64,000 bases of DNA, from the NCBI GenBank assembly GCA_022059125.1, contig JAEUWY010000005.1:248001-312000 (forward strand), in the 5' to 3' direction. The stretch's first letter is position 1; the number at the start of each line of letters is the position of its first letter. This document shows positions 54,855 through 64,000 of this stretch, one piece after another. The position numbers and the translations under genes were made by a program. The notes under the pieces are model-generated. The model was not told the DNA's origin. It was given only the letters and a program-made list of their open reading frames with translations, and made no database searches. The stretch is from Corynespora cassiicola. Its lineage: Eukaryota > Ascomycota > Dothideomycetes > Pleosporales > Corynesporascaceae.

Positions 54855-57099
54855 ATGGCAGGTACAGCTACTCGAACTTGCGTTCGTTGCCATAATAAAA
54901 AGGTCCGAGTAAGCATCTCGACTACGACTGCTCAGAGGCGTAGCCTAACCTCGAGACAGTGTTCTGGCTACCCTCGGTGCCAGGGTTGCACAAGCGCTGG
55001 CACACAATGCATGCTCTACCAACGACAAAAAAAGAGTGAAGCTGTAGAGTAGGTCTTGTGGAGTGGCCAAATTCTGAGCTCCCTATACTCATGTCTATTA
55101 GAGCTGTCAAGTATTTCAAACGGAGGACAGAGTGGCTGGAGGAACAACTTTACCAGCACACTGGTATCCAATGCAAAGGCGTGGCGACGGGTACAATTCT
55201 GGAACCTGTCTCGAATCGTTCTTCAATAACTACTGCCAATAATACTACACAGCCATTAGCAAATACGGACACCCTCCCATCTTTGTCGAGTCTTCCAGCC
55301 CAGGAACCATCGGAGAACTCTATTCCCTCAAATGATGTACCAGCGATCAGCCTAGTGACTTTAAACGCAACAGGAGAAATGCGATATCTTGGCCCGTCGA
55401 GCGGAATCTTTTTTGCATCATACGCAACTACACTGGCACAGTCAACTCAGTCAGGCCAGGAGCCATTCAATATCGGCAATAGACCCCCAAATATTAGCTC
55501 AAACGCTTCAGATAAGGAAAATGAATATCAAATGCTCTCCTTGGAAGATAGTCAAATCCTCGCAAAATCTTTTTATATCTGGATCGCGCCTTTGTACCCA
55601 ATACTCGATCGTTGTCTCTTGGAAGATCTGGTGGCAAAATGCACTTCTTTGCAGTCCGCGGAAAATATCAACCACTCACAGAATTCGAACCATACAATGG
55701 AAATGGCTACTTTTTATTTGGTCATGGCTCTAGGAGCTATCAATCATGATAACACTATCAAAGAACTGAAGATTCAGGCTCACGAGAGCCCATCCCAGCA
55801 CCGCACTGTGTCTGGCCATTCATCCGCTCTGTTATATCTCAAGGCGTTGAAGCACATAGATCTCGGTGCCCAATGTTGTACACCAAGTATCTCGTTCATT
55901 CGGATACTGTTGTTGATTTCGATTTATAGCTCGTATGAGCCAATCAGTTCGAGTCAATGGCAGTTGATTGGCCTGGCAATGCGGGTGAGTATTATTCTAA
56001 GCGGGTAAGGTCATTTAACGCTAATTGCGCACCCAGATGGCGATTGAATTGGGGTTGCATACGCCATCCAAAGTATCTCGGCTACCTGAATCAGAAAAAG
56101 AGCAAAGAAAATCTATCTTTTGGACCATCTACGCCATGGAAATCAACCTTGCATACAATCTTGGACGTCCTCCTTCACTTGGAGAAGAGCACATCACTAC
56201 GGATTTACCAATAGCATCCAGTGCAACATGTTTCAGTACTCATCACATTAGACACAGACAGATACAGGGTCGAATTATATCGCAAGTCTATGCTGCCAAC
56301 AAATCGGCTCGAAACACAATGGAAGCGGATATTGTGATTGCCCGATTACAAGAGGAACTTGATGAATGGAGGCTTTCGATACCTAATCCTACTCAAGTAG
56401 AGGGCGTAACCTCCTACCCCTACGAGTAAGTTGCAAAACCACCATCTAGCAGGGTTTGCAAACTGAAAAGTCCAAAGTTTCTGGATTCGACTCTATCATG
56501 GCACATCTTTTGTCCTACATCGATCGAGTCCGCTACGTCCCGATCCTCCGCCAGAGTCACTAGAACGATGTCTCCGATCGGCCAGTGCTTACATTGACAA
56601 TATTTACGCGCTTCTACGGAGCAGCAATATCCCTATTTCTTGGATGCTCGTTCAAGGGGTATTATTTGCCGGGTTGACAATGTTAACAACGGCAAGAATG
56701 GGGTTCAGACAGCTAGCCAGTCATATGGGAGCACATTGTCTGATCGTTGACCTCCCTGCTTGGATAAGGAGGTGCTCCATCTGCTTGGCGATTATCAATG
56801 AGCGTTGGAACGAGGATCTTCTATCAAGATTGGATTCTCAATTTGAGGTCATTGCGAACGATACTTTGCGAATCATTTCATCGAGTCTTTTGTCACCTAA
56901 GGTATCCAATACCCCCCATGTGACACCGCTGTATTGTCAATCGATAGCGAACCCACCTTCCATTCCGGCAAACTGTAGTTCTCCGAACATTTTAGCTGAA
57001 GACAATTTAGCAGATGGTGGTGATCATTTTGATTTGATGTTGGATATGATGGGGCTTGATCCTATGGAAACTTTCTGGGATTTTTCTTCACTTGGTTAA
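54855..57099 (+). CDS. Zn2Cys6 transcription factor with fungal-specific TF domain
   Basis: Nuclear regulator. Exons are 54855-54908, 54960-55048, 55102-55984, 56037-56425 and 56478-57099 (678 aa), introns 51, 53, 52, 52 nt with good GT-AG ends. The zinc cluster has Cys 9, 12, 19, 25, 28, 35 (spacing C2C6C5C2C6C), split by intron 1 just before Cys19. A basic linker and short coiled coil (KYFKRRTEWLEEQLYQH) follow, which suggests dimer binding to paired CGG sites. The fungal-specific domain covers about 210-450 (SFYIWIAPLYPILDRCLL, ALGAINHD, and MAIELGLH...KSIFWTIYAMEINLAYNLGRPPSL). Start 54855 has an ACCATGG context; a start at 54804 is in frame. It converges on the aminotransferase gene, 66 bp apart. 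Confidence 0.88.
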
Positions 57100-57165
57100 G
57101 TACTTGTCTAGACTTTGTTCTTCGATTAAGAAATAGCGATCAGAGTCATTCTATATAAAACCGAT

Positions 57166-58675
57166 CTATTTGATCGCTTTCAAACGAGCCACAGCGGATC
57201 GGATAGCCTCGATCGCCTCGTTGAGCAACGGCAGTTCCATTGAACTCCCAGCCAATACCGAACCTAGAAGATCATATCCATGTTCGTATCGCTCTGCCTG
57301 ATTTGAGAAATACAGGTAACTAGTCGCCATACGTAGTCGATACCGGCCACCTGGTACACCATCATCTGCTTCACCGAAAGCTGAGCCCGGCAAAGCTGCG
57401 ATACCGCAGTCTGTGATTAGCCAGCGAGAAAGCTCCATACTGGTTCTAATTCCAAGGAGCTCCAGTTGTTCGGTATATCCTTTAAAAGATGGGTACACGT
57501 AAAAGGCGCCTTCTGGTTTTGATACATCCAGACCACACTCCTTCAAAGCATTATGCAATGCTATCGTGCATCTTTTGTGTAAAGATGTGACCTGTAATCG
57601 ATACAGATCCATCTCTGGTGTTGTATCAAACGCGACTGCTGCAGCTTCCTGAGCGGGGGCCGATGCCGCTGACCAGCATTCGGATGCATAAGCCAAGATT
57701 GCCGATTGTACGGTTTTGCCGAATTCATTTGTAGGAAAGACTGCATAACCAATTCTCCAACCGCCAGCAGAGTAGGTCTGATGCAAATTAGCCAGATATA
57801 TGATACTTCGAGGTGTTCTTGATCCTCACCTTGGAAAGTCCGCCTGTTAAAACGATTTGTTCGGTATTGAGGCGATTGTTACTACATACACTAAGATTTG
57901 GTTCATCAGTGAAATTTATGTCGGAATAGATCTCGTCACTAATGAGTGTGATGTTGCGGTTCCTGCAAAACGAGGCTATCATGGCGAGAACGTCTTCTGT
58001 GAAGACCTGTCCAGTTGGGTTGGACGGGCTATTGATGAGCATGATGCGAGGATTACCTCCATTTTCCGCTGCACGATTGAAACTTTCGCAAAGGGATTGT
58101 TCTTTCCATAGCATTAATATGAATTTGTATATCGATGGTAGGGCCTCACCTGTGATAGTATGGCGGTTCTCCTCGCACGTCTCCACCCAAAACAATCGCT
58201 TGCCAGCGTGAAGAATCTGTGGCTCGTAGCTGACCCACGAGGGGCGTGGTAAGAGTATATCGCCTTCAAGGATGTCGAACAATGCAAAAAGAAGCGGCTT
58301 AGAGCCCGGGGCAACTACAACTTGTTCAGGGTTTATTGCTGACCCGAGGCGACGTGTCTGGAAACGAGCAATTGACTTTTTTCATATATTAGCCAAATTT
58401 TGCAACTACATGGGAGTGCGATAATCTATACTAACCTCTCTCAACTTCATCAGCCCAGCAACTGGAAGATAGCTGGTTGTAAAGGCGGCTTCTGTATGGG
58501 CGGTAGCGACATCCATTGGAATGGGAAATGTAGCCTCTCCGAAACCCAAATGTACAATATTATGGCCTTTCTCCCTCTTTTTTTGTACCAATTCATTGAT
58601 TTCGAGGGTGGCAGACAAGCGCAGCTGGCGTGCGAGGGGCGTCAGGATTGATGTGTTGTTGTCTACGGAAGTCAT
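57166..58675 (-). CDS. PLP-dependent aminotransferase, class I/II
   Basis: Transfers amino groups between amino and keto acids. Exons are 58436-58675, 58150-58375, 57830-58101 and 57166-57777 (449 aa), introns 60, 48, 52 nt, all frame-keeping. Motifs are HLGFGEATFPIP near the start, SPSNPTG with Asn183, SDEIYSD, and GGLSKTYSAGGWRIGY with the PLP-binding Lys246, whose codon is the last of exon 3. The arginine that binds the carboxylate lies in GRYRLRMATS. Substrate class cannot be told; it is not a close match to the housekeeping aspartate or aromatic enzymes I know. Two inverted-repeat dyads lie 130-210 bp upstream. Confidence 0.88.
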
Positions 58676-58807
58676 TGTAGTTGAGTAACGTCAAAGATAT
58701 TGCGCGTAAAGATATTCTTGAAGGTTGGTGTATATTTTGGCAGGAATGAGCGGCATATTTATATCTTTTTAAAAACCGTTAAGGATAACTTTCAAGTGAC
58801 TTATCAT

Positions 58808-58825
58808 TCGGCGATTTATCGCCGG
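58808..58825. promoter_or_regulatory. Dyad TCGGCG-N6-CGCCGG (CGG-N10-CCG)
   Basis: Inverted repeat with outer triplets CGG and CCG ten bases apart, the layout bound by some Zn2Cys6 dimers (for example Put3). It lies about 133-150 bp upstream of the aminotransferase start. Confidence 0.55.
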
Positions 58826-58866
58826 GCGCCGAGATCTGTACCAGAGACTGGAAGCAGTGTAACCAA

Positions 58867-58884
58867 TCGGCGATAGAGCGCCGA
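58867..58884. promoter_or_regulatory. Dyad TCGGCG-N6-CGCCGA (CGG-N10-CCG), perfect copy
   Basis: Perfect six-base inverted repeat with a six-base spacer, 59 bp from the first copy, preceded by CCAAT. The shared arms with different spacers argue for a protein site and not a simple duplication. Confidence 0.6.
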
Positions 58885-59381
58885 AACATTTTATTCGTAC
58901 CGGAAAAACTGTCGCAAATAGACAAACGCCTCGTGCGGCGTTATTTCACCAAAAAAAAACCTTACAGTAGAACATACGATTACCCAGTACCTTTTATCCT
59001 CATTCTAAAAATAAGTAAGTTGAAGGAACGAACAGTATCCGCCAATAACCCCCTGATGACTAGACAGTTAACATCACATTCTAAACCATCTGCTGTGTCC
59101 ACAAGCTTTTTCTCTACCACAAAATCAATCTTTTAGAGTTTTCAATTGGGTAGTTTTTTGTGTCAAATGCTAGCAGGGACTTAGCTTACAAGAATTTAGA
59201 TGTTATGCGCCTGATAGACAAGCCATAGCCAACCGCACGACACGATGTATACCCGAGCATACTCTAAAAATAGGCAGTGTGCTATTTGTGAACTTCTTTT
59301 TTTTTAAATTATATTACATTAAAAGAGATAGGATTGAACATTATGCATGGAAAGTGATTAGAAACTTATGTTAAGCGCATT

Positions 59382-60604
59382 TTAAACCTCACGACCCTCT
59401 TCCTCTTGTAACAATGCCAGTGCTTCGTCATAATCCCCGACAAACTGCCATCTAGACCTCTTCTTCCACTCCTTGATGCGTGACTGGTCAACTTTCTTCG
59501 GGAAGAGATCGACGATACCGCGCAACGTCTCGTCGTGAGCGACCACGATGAGAACGCGGTCGTCCGCATCAAAGGCCTGCATCTTAGAGATAACGTCACG
59601 CGCAATCTCAGGGAACCGGGCGAGGGAGCCGCCGTCGTCGTACAGGTTGATGGTGACGAAGGGTGTATTATAGGGGGAGGTCAGATTGACGGCGTAGTCT
59701 GGGAGGGCAGGGAGTCTGCGGGACGGGTGGAGCTTTGCAAAGAGCTCACCGGGGACAGGGTTTGGAGCAGAATTGATTGGTTCTTCGAGGTAGATTTGTT
59801 TGGGGAGCGGAGTGTACCGGTTCGGGCGCAGCTGAGACGAATGGTGGAACTTTTAGAGGACATTCTTATCAGATAATAGCAGCACATTCATTAATGCTCG
59901 ATACTTACGGAATCGCCGCCCATGTAGATGAACGAGGGAGGGTCGTTGCTGATGCGGGCAAGGGCATTAACGTGGCCAATCTCATGGCCTGGGGCTTCGA
60001 GAATATAGAAGGAGCCGTCGTCAAAGTAGTCATAGGCAGCCAGCCCCCCAATGCGGGTTGCATTGCTCGGGAAGGGGATCTCCCTCACGGTGCGGTTGGC
60101 AAACTCGCGGGCTAGATAGGGTGAATCTGGTGAGTCGGGGTAGCCGAGACCGAAAGTCTCTAGAGTACCCTCGCCAACGATGAGATCTGTCGACGGCGGA
60201 AAGAGAGATGGGCGGCCGACGTGGTCTATATGGGTGTGCGACCAGATGATGGCGTCGATCGTGTCGAGAGAAACGCCGCCGTTTTCCAGTATGTCGCTTG
60301 TATACTGGGGCGCGGTGAATGCCATGCCGCTGTCAAAGTAATCTCGAATTACATCGACGGTATGCGGAGGAAAGTCGGTTTCCCACTCTGTGGGAAAGCC
60401 TAGGTCGTAGACGAGGCGTCCGTCCGGGTGATCGATGAGGAATGACCAACAACCAAAATCAAGACCCTCCAAACCGGGGATCGATGGACCGAATAACATC
60501 GATGAGCTGGTATTTCTGCCGATGAGAGAGGTGTCAATAATGGACACTGACACGGTTGATGTCGACCATGGAATGTCCAACAAAGCTGGTACTGGCGGTG
60601 CCAT
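59382..60604 (-). CDS. Metallo-beta-lactamase-fold hydrolase
   Basis: Zinc-dependent hydrolase of the quorum-quenching-lactonase-like group. Exons are 59909-60604 and 59382-59849 (387 aa); the 59-nt intron (GTAAGT to AAAAG) joins YMGGDS to FHHSSQL. The metal motif SHTHIDHVG puts His123, His125, Asp127 and His128 in the HxHxDH pattern; GHEIGHVN near 212 and GGDS near 230 give the further ligands. The C-terminal part (DDRVLIVVAHDETL) matches fungal relatives of this fold. It lacks a signal peptide. Relatives sit in fungal secondary-metabolite clusters as lactonases or thioesterases; the substrate here is unknown. Confidence 0.85.
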
Positions 60605-61271
60605 GGTGAGTAGGAGACGCGATATGAGGTGTTGAGGATGAAGTGTGATGTAGAATTAAGTTGCTAAGCTCTTTATCTCTACAAGAAGAAGAATAGGTAG
60701 ACAACTACTTTCTTATGGTATTTGAAATCAGAGCCGGAATTCGGGAAAGGCCAAACCCGTTCATCTTGCTTGTGGAGGGGGTGGCACCGTAAATAGGACC
60801 GAACCATCTATCCGCCCTGAATGGACCTCATCTATCGCTTTCTTAACTGCTGCAATAACATTCAAGGGCCTACGCACATTAGCTCCATTCCTTATAGTAT
60901 TGCAGTGCTTTCTTAATGTAATAAAAGCATAGTTCAATACTGTTACGGTGCCTTTTAATGACGATATATACGACTCATAAAACGTATAGAACATAAACAA
61001 AGGTAAGAGCTAAGTGTTTTAAAAAGGTGACACTGCACACGCAACTGTTCTGATCTCATTGATCCAGCACGCGAAGGTTGTAGAAGGCATAGGATGGGTA
61101 ACGGATGCCGAATGCATCGTGTTGTACCCCGCTAGCAAAGTGCGCACATCCCTGCTCCTTGGCAATCGTCACTCATTGGCTAGCAAATCTCATAGCTCCA
61201 GCTTCTCTACTAGGCTGCTCCCTCAACCTCAGCACGCTCAACCATACTGCCCTCTGCCACCCAGCCTCAAC
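60605..61271. other. Divergent intergenic region
   Basis: These 667 bp separate the metallo-hydrolase start from THO3. Most is moderately A/T-rich (60,640-61,040). The frame of THO3 is open upstream to 61059 but lacks conserved sequence there. Confidence 0.5.
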
Positions 61272-62282
61272 ATGGCGCCACCCTCCCGCGCTCGCTCGCT
61301 ACCGAAGACAACGTTCTCGGCCACCTTTTCAAAGCTAAAGACGTCTGGATACACCGACTCATTGCGGCCGGCTGCGCCCGTCTCCTCGTCGCACTACATC
61401 CGCACACTTTCATGGAACGCATCGGGCACGTTTATTGCCACGGGCGCCGCCGACCGGACCCTCCGAATCTGGAACCCCGAGAAAACCAATGTCAAGAACT
61501 CGACCGAACTACGCACCCCCGGCGTCGCGCCCTCCGTGTCTCTCGAACGCGTAGCTTTTCATCCCATCAACGACAACGAGCTGGCGAGCTGCAGCACCGA
61601 CGGCATGGTCCGCCTGTGGGATGTGCGCTCCAAGGCCAGTGTGGGCGAGGTCAAAGTCGGCGAGCAGCCTTTTACCCTAGCCTGGACTCCGGACGGCACC
61701 GAGCTGGTCGCGGGACGCAAGGATAACACTCTAGTGCCTATTGACCGCGCTACGCTGAAGCCCATGACGGAACACCGACAGCCGGTACAGACAAACCAGT
61801 GCGTGTTTGATTGGTCTGGCAATTTCCTCTACCTCACCAACGGCGATGGCTGCGTCAAGACCGTGCGGTATCCCTCCTTCGAGCCATACCTGACTCTGAA
61901 CGCCCACACTTCGTCGTGCTATGCTGTGGCCATGTCACCCAGCGGAGAATATCTAGCGGCCGGGGGAGGAGATGCAAATGTCACCTTGTGGGATACACAG
62001 GAGTGGATATGCGTGCGGGCGCTGAATCTGACGAACACGCCCGTAAAGAGCGTCGACTTTTCTTTCGATGGCAATTATCTGGTGGCTGGATCCGAGGACA
62101 GCAGCAACAAGGATGAGAAGAAGCAGCTTCACATTGCCCACGTGGAATCAGGAGACATTGTCCATACGATTGACCTTGCCAACCCTGCCGTTCACGTCGC
62201 CTGGCACCCGTGCCGATATGCTCTGGCCTACTCTGCCGATAGCCAGGGCCTGAAAATTGTGGGAGGCATCAACAATAATTAG
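61272..62282 (+). CDS. TEX1: THO complex subunit 3 (Tex1/THOC3), WD40 protein
   Basis: Subunit of the TREX/THO complex coupling transcription to mRNA export in the nucleus. One exon, 336 aa. Six to seven WD40 blades are visible, for example IRTLSWNASGTFIATGAADRTLRIWN, VAFHPINDNELASCSTDGMVRLWDVRS, VAMSPSGEYLAAGGGDANVTLWD and VKSVDFSFDGNYLVAGSED. The order and the final HVAWHPCRYALAYS agree with THOC3. The start is MAPPSRARSLPK in an AACATGGC context. Confidence 0.87.
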   Translation: MAPPSRARSLPKTTFSATFSKLKTSGYTDSLRPAAPVSSSHYIRTLSWNASGTFIATGAADRTLRIWNPEKTNVKNSTELRTPGVAPSVSLERVAFHPINDNELASCSTDGMVRLWDVRSKASVGEVKVGEQPFTLAWTPDGTELVAGRKDNTLVPIDRATLKPMTEHRQPVQTNQCVFDWSGNFLYLTNGDGCVKTVRYPSFEPYLTLNAHTSSCYAVAMSPSGEYLAAGGGDANVTLWDTQEWICVRALNLTNTPVKSVDFSFDGNYLVAGSEDSSNKDEKKQLHIAHVESGDIVHTIDLANPAVHVAWHPCRYALAYSADSQGLKIVGGINNN

Positions 62283-62525
62283 ATGGACAGTGGTTTCAAG
62301 ATGAAAAGCACGGCGTTTTGGAACTAGGCTAGGCACGATACCCAATGTATTATTTCAGTCTTTGCAGTGTTGCAGTTCCAAAGGAATCCCTCGGTTTCGT
62401 TCGGCCAATGACGGCATCGATGCGGGAGGCTTCCGGGGTAGCTGTTGCCGATGTCGACATGGCCGCTACTCTCCACCATCAATCCGTCATCATTTTTCGC
62501 CATCTATTCACGAAAATATCCGAAA

Positions 62526-63589
62526 ATGAACGTCCAGGCTGCCCTCAATCCCACGTCACTCTTCTCCGCCAAAGGCCTTGTAGTAGTCATTACTGGCGGT
62601 GGCAGCGGTAGGTACCAAGCTCAAAGCTACCCCACTACCCCACTCGCTCAGTCACCCCATGTACCAAACAATAAGCAACCAAGCGCCCCAAGACTCATGG
62701 CTGTACAGGAATCGGGCTGGCCATTGCATCGGCCCTATACCAGACTGGTGCCAGCAAAGTCTATATTCTCGGTCGCCGCGCCAATGTTCTTGAAGATGCC
62801 ATCAAGACGGTCGAGTCTTCCCCTGCCGCGCCGAAAACATCCACTCAGGTTCTCAGCGCCATCACCTGCGATGTGACTGACATTGAGTCTGTCAACGCTG
62901 CCGTAGCCCAGATCCAGAAAGAGACTGGCTATGTGGATGTCCTCATCAACAACGCGGGCGTCACCGGTCCAAACAACGGCCGCGACGTGTACCAAGCTGA
63001 ATCCATCGAGCAACTCCGGGATTCATTCCTCAAGGAGTGGGATGGCTGGGGCTCTGCATTCGCCATCAACACGCAATCCGTCGTGGGTGTGTCTGCCGCC
63101 TTCCTTCCGTTGCTCGAAGCCGCCAATACCCGCAGAGGCTGGGCGCCCGGCAAAGTCACGGGAGCCGGAAATGCTCGCGTTCAGGACAAGAGCAAGCTGG
63201 CTGGAACTGGTGCCGATGCCGACGACGATCGGCTCGCGCACATCATCACCGTCGCTAGCGTAGCGAGCTTCATGAGGAAAACCACGGCAGGACTGGCATA
63301 CAATGCGACAAAGGCTGGGGCCGCACACATTAGCAAGATACTAAGCACCATTCTTGCCGAGTGGGGTGTTCGGAGCAACGTTGTGTGCCCTGGCCCTTAC
63401 CCCAGTGTGATGACACAGGGAATTAATGGTGTCTACGGAACGAGCGAGGTTCCCCAGGGTCGGATGGGGGATGTGAATGATATCGCTGGCCTTGCCTTGT
63501 TCCTGATTGGCAAAGCTGGAACGTACATCAACGGTACTGTCCAAGTCACCGATGGTGGAAGGCTGGCTGTGCACCCAAGTACATATTGA
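62526..63589 (+). CDS. Short-chain dehydrogenase/reductase
   Basis: Classical SDR. Exons are 62526-62607 and 62709-63589 (320 aa). The 101-nt intron (GTAGGT to TACAG) falls within the cofactor motif; the join gives VVVITGGGSGIGLAIASAL (TGGGSGIG at 23-30). The GRR after the second strand suggests NADPH. NNAGVTGPN, the catalytic Ser region ITVASVASF and YNATK are present, and FLIGKAGTYINGTVQVTDGGR is the usual C-terminal block. An internal Gly/Ala/Asp insert (TGAGNARVQDKSKLAGTGADADDD) is longer than in most relatives. Substrate unknown. Confidence 0.86.
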
Positions 63590-64000
63590 AGATCGGATAA
63601 ATAATACATGGCCAAGTTCCAATAAGCCTATTGCATTCAACAAACCAGATTTCATGATGATGAGTGTACAGATAGATCAAAAACTCAAAGCACGAAGCCT
63701 CCTACCTGTGAAGGTTGAGATAATAGAATGGCCACAATATCATCGCACCAAAAGACACCCCGTTTCATATCCCGCTCGCTCGATCTCCTGGCGATCTCCA
63801 GGGTCCGGTTACGTAGTTCCCTACAACACGCGTGCGATACGCGACGAGATGATGACGTCACTACCCATAAGCATCATATATATGCACGCATCTTACCGCA
63901 TGCCAGCATAAACCATAATTACAAGCCCATCTTTATATTCAAGCAAAAGAAAACCCTAAGAGAAACCAAATCCTCCAAGCCTAATCCCGAAAAAAAACAA
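63590..64000. other. Right-edge intergenic sequence
   Basis: No gene recognised in the last 411 bp. A-rich runs occur near 63,940-64,000. Confidence 0.5.

Larger units (their letters stand above)
58676..59381. promoter_or_regulatory. Aminotransferase promoter and intergenic region
   Basis: These 706 bp hold the aminotransferase promoter, with a TATA-like ATATTTATATC near 58755 and the dyads listed next, and the 3' flank of the metallo-hydrolase gene. The part from 59150 to 59360 is A/T-rich. No gene seen. Confidence 0.6.

Noticed and set aside
1..64000. CRISPR array, prophage or bacterial operon
   Set aside because: The repeats found are two short minisatellites without spacers, and genes are intron-bearing and fungal throughout.

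Overview
The window is nuclear DNA of a filamentous ascomycete (Pezizomycotina). The evidence is gene density, GT-AG introns of about 47-117 nt often with a CTAAC-like branch site, fungal-only families (Zn2Cys6 regulators, a CFEM protein, a PTH11-like membrane protein, a P450-reductase fusion, a fungal tRNA ligase, a SIT siderophore transporter) and AT-rich, TpA-rich islands that look like RIP-decayed repeats. I cannot name the class or genus from sequence alone. Thirty-one protein genes are called, one cut by the left edge (TRP4) and two with unresolved joints, plus two tRNA genes. All exon joints were set by hand from GT/AG signals and reading frame.

Layout. 1-7.6 kb: TRP4 (partial) and MAK21 diverge from a promoter with a CPC1/GCN4-type site, followed by a 2EXR-like acidic protein and a secreted dienelactone hydrolase. 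7.6-16.3 kb is gene-poor: an UPC2-like Zn2Cys6 regulator, a SIT transporter with a GATA-type iron-repressor motif upstream, and a short-chain dehydrogenase. 16.8 kb: tRNA-Pro(AGG) with an ordinary 37/38 intron. 17.6-28.9 kb: old yellow enzyme, mitochondrial stomatin-like protein, kynurenine formamidase, a GPI-type Ser/Ala-rich wall protein, a 2EXR-like gene with a frame break and a CFEM-GPI protein. 29.6-33.2 kb: a CYP505-type self-sufficient P450.

33.7-47.1 kb is mostly housekeeping: tRNA-His(GTG), TIM54, SGT2, TMA20, a secreted DUF4360-like protein, a 3-beta-HSD-like reductase, the tRNA ligase TRL1 and NPR3, with a 19-bp minisatellite between the last two. 47.9-60.6 kb looks accessory: a secreted TAP-like hydrolase, an AT-rich island, a PTH11-like receptor, a proline-iminopeptidase-like hydrolase, a second AT-rich island, then a Zn2Cys6 regulator, a PLP aminotransferase and a metallo-beta-lactamase-fold hydrolase. 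61.3-63.6 kb: THO3/TEX1 and another short-chain dehydrogenase.

The outstanding observation is the tRNA-His gene at 33672-33800 (minus). Its T arm is split between positions 53 and 54 by 58 nt that look like an mRNA-type intron (GTAGGT donor, TACTAAC branch site, GCAG acceptor). Removing it restores a near-perfect tRNA-His. Second in interest is a pair of CGG-N10-CCG dyads upstream of the aminotransferase, next to a Zn2Cys6 regulator gene.
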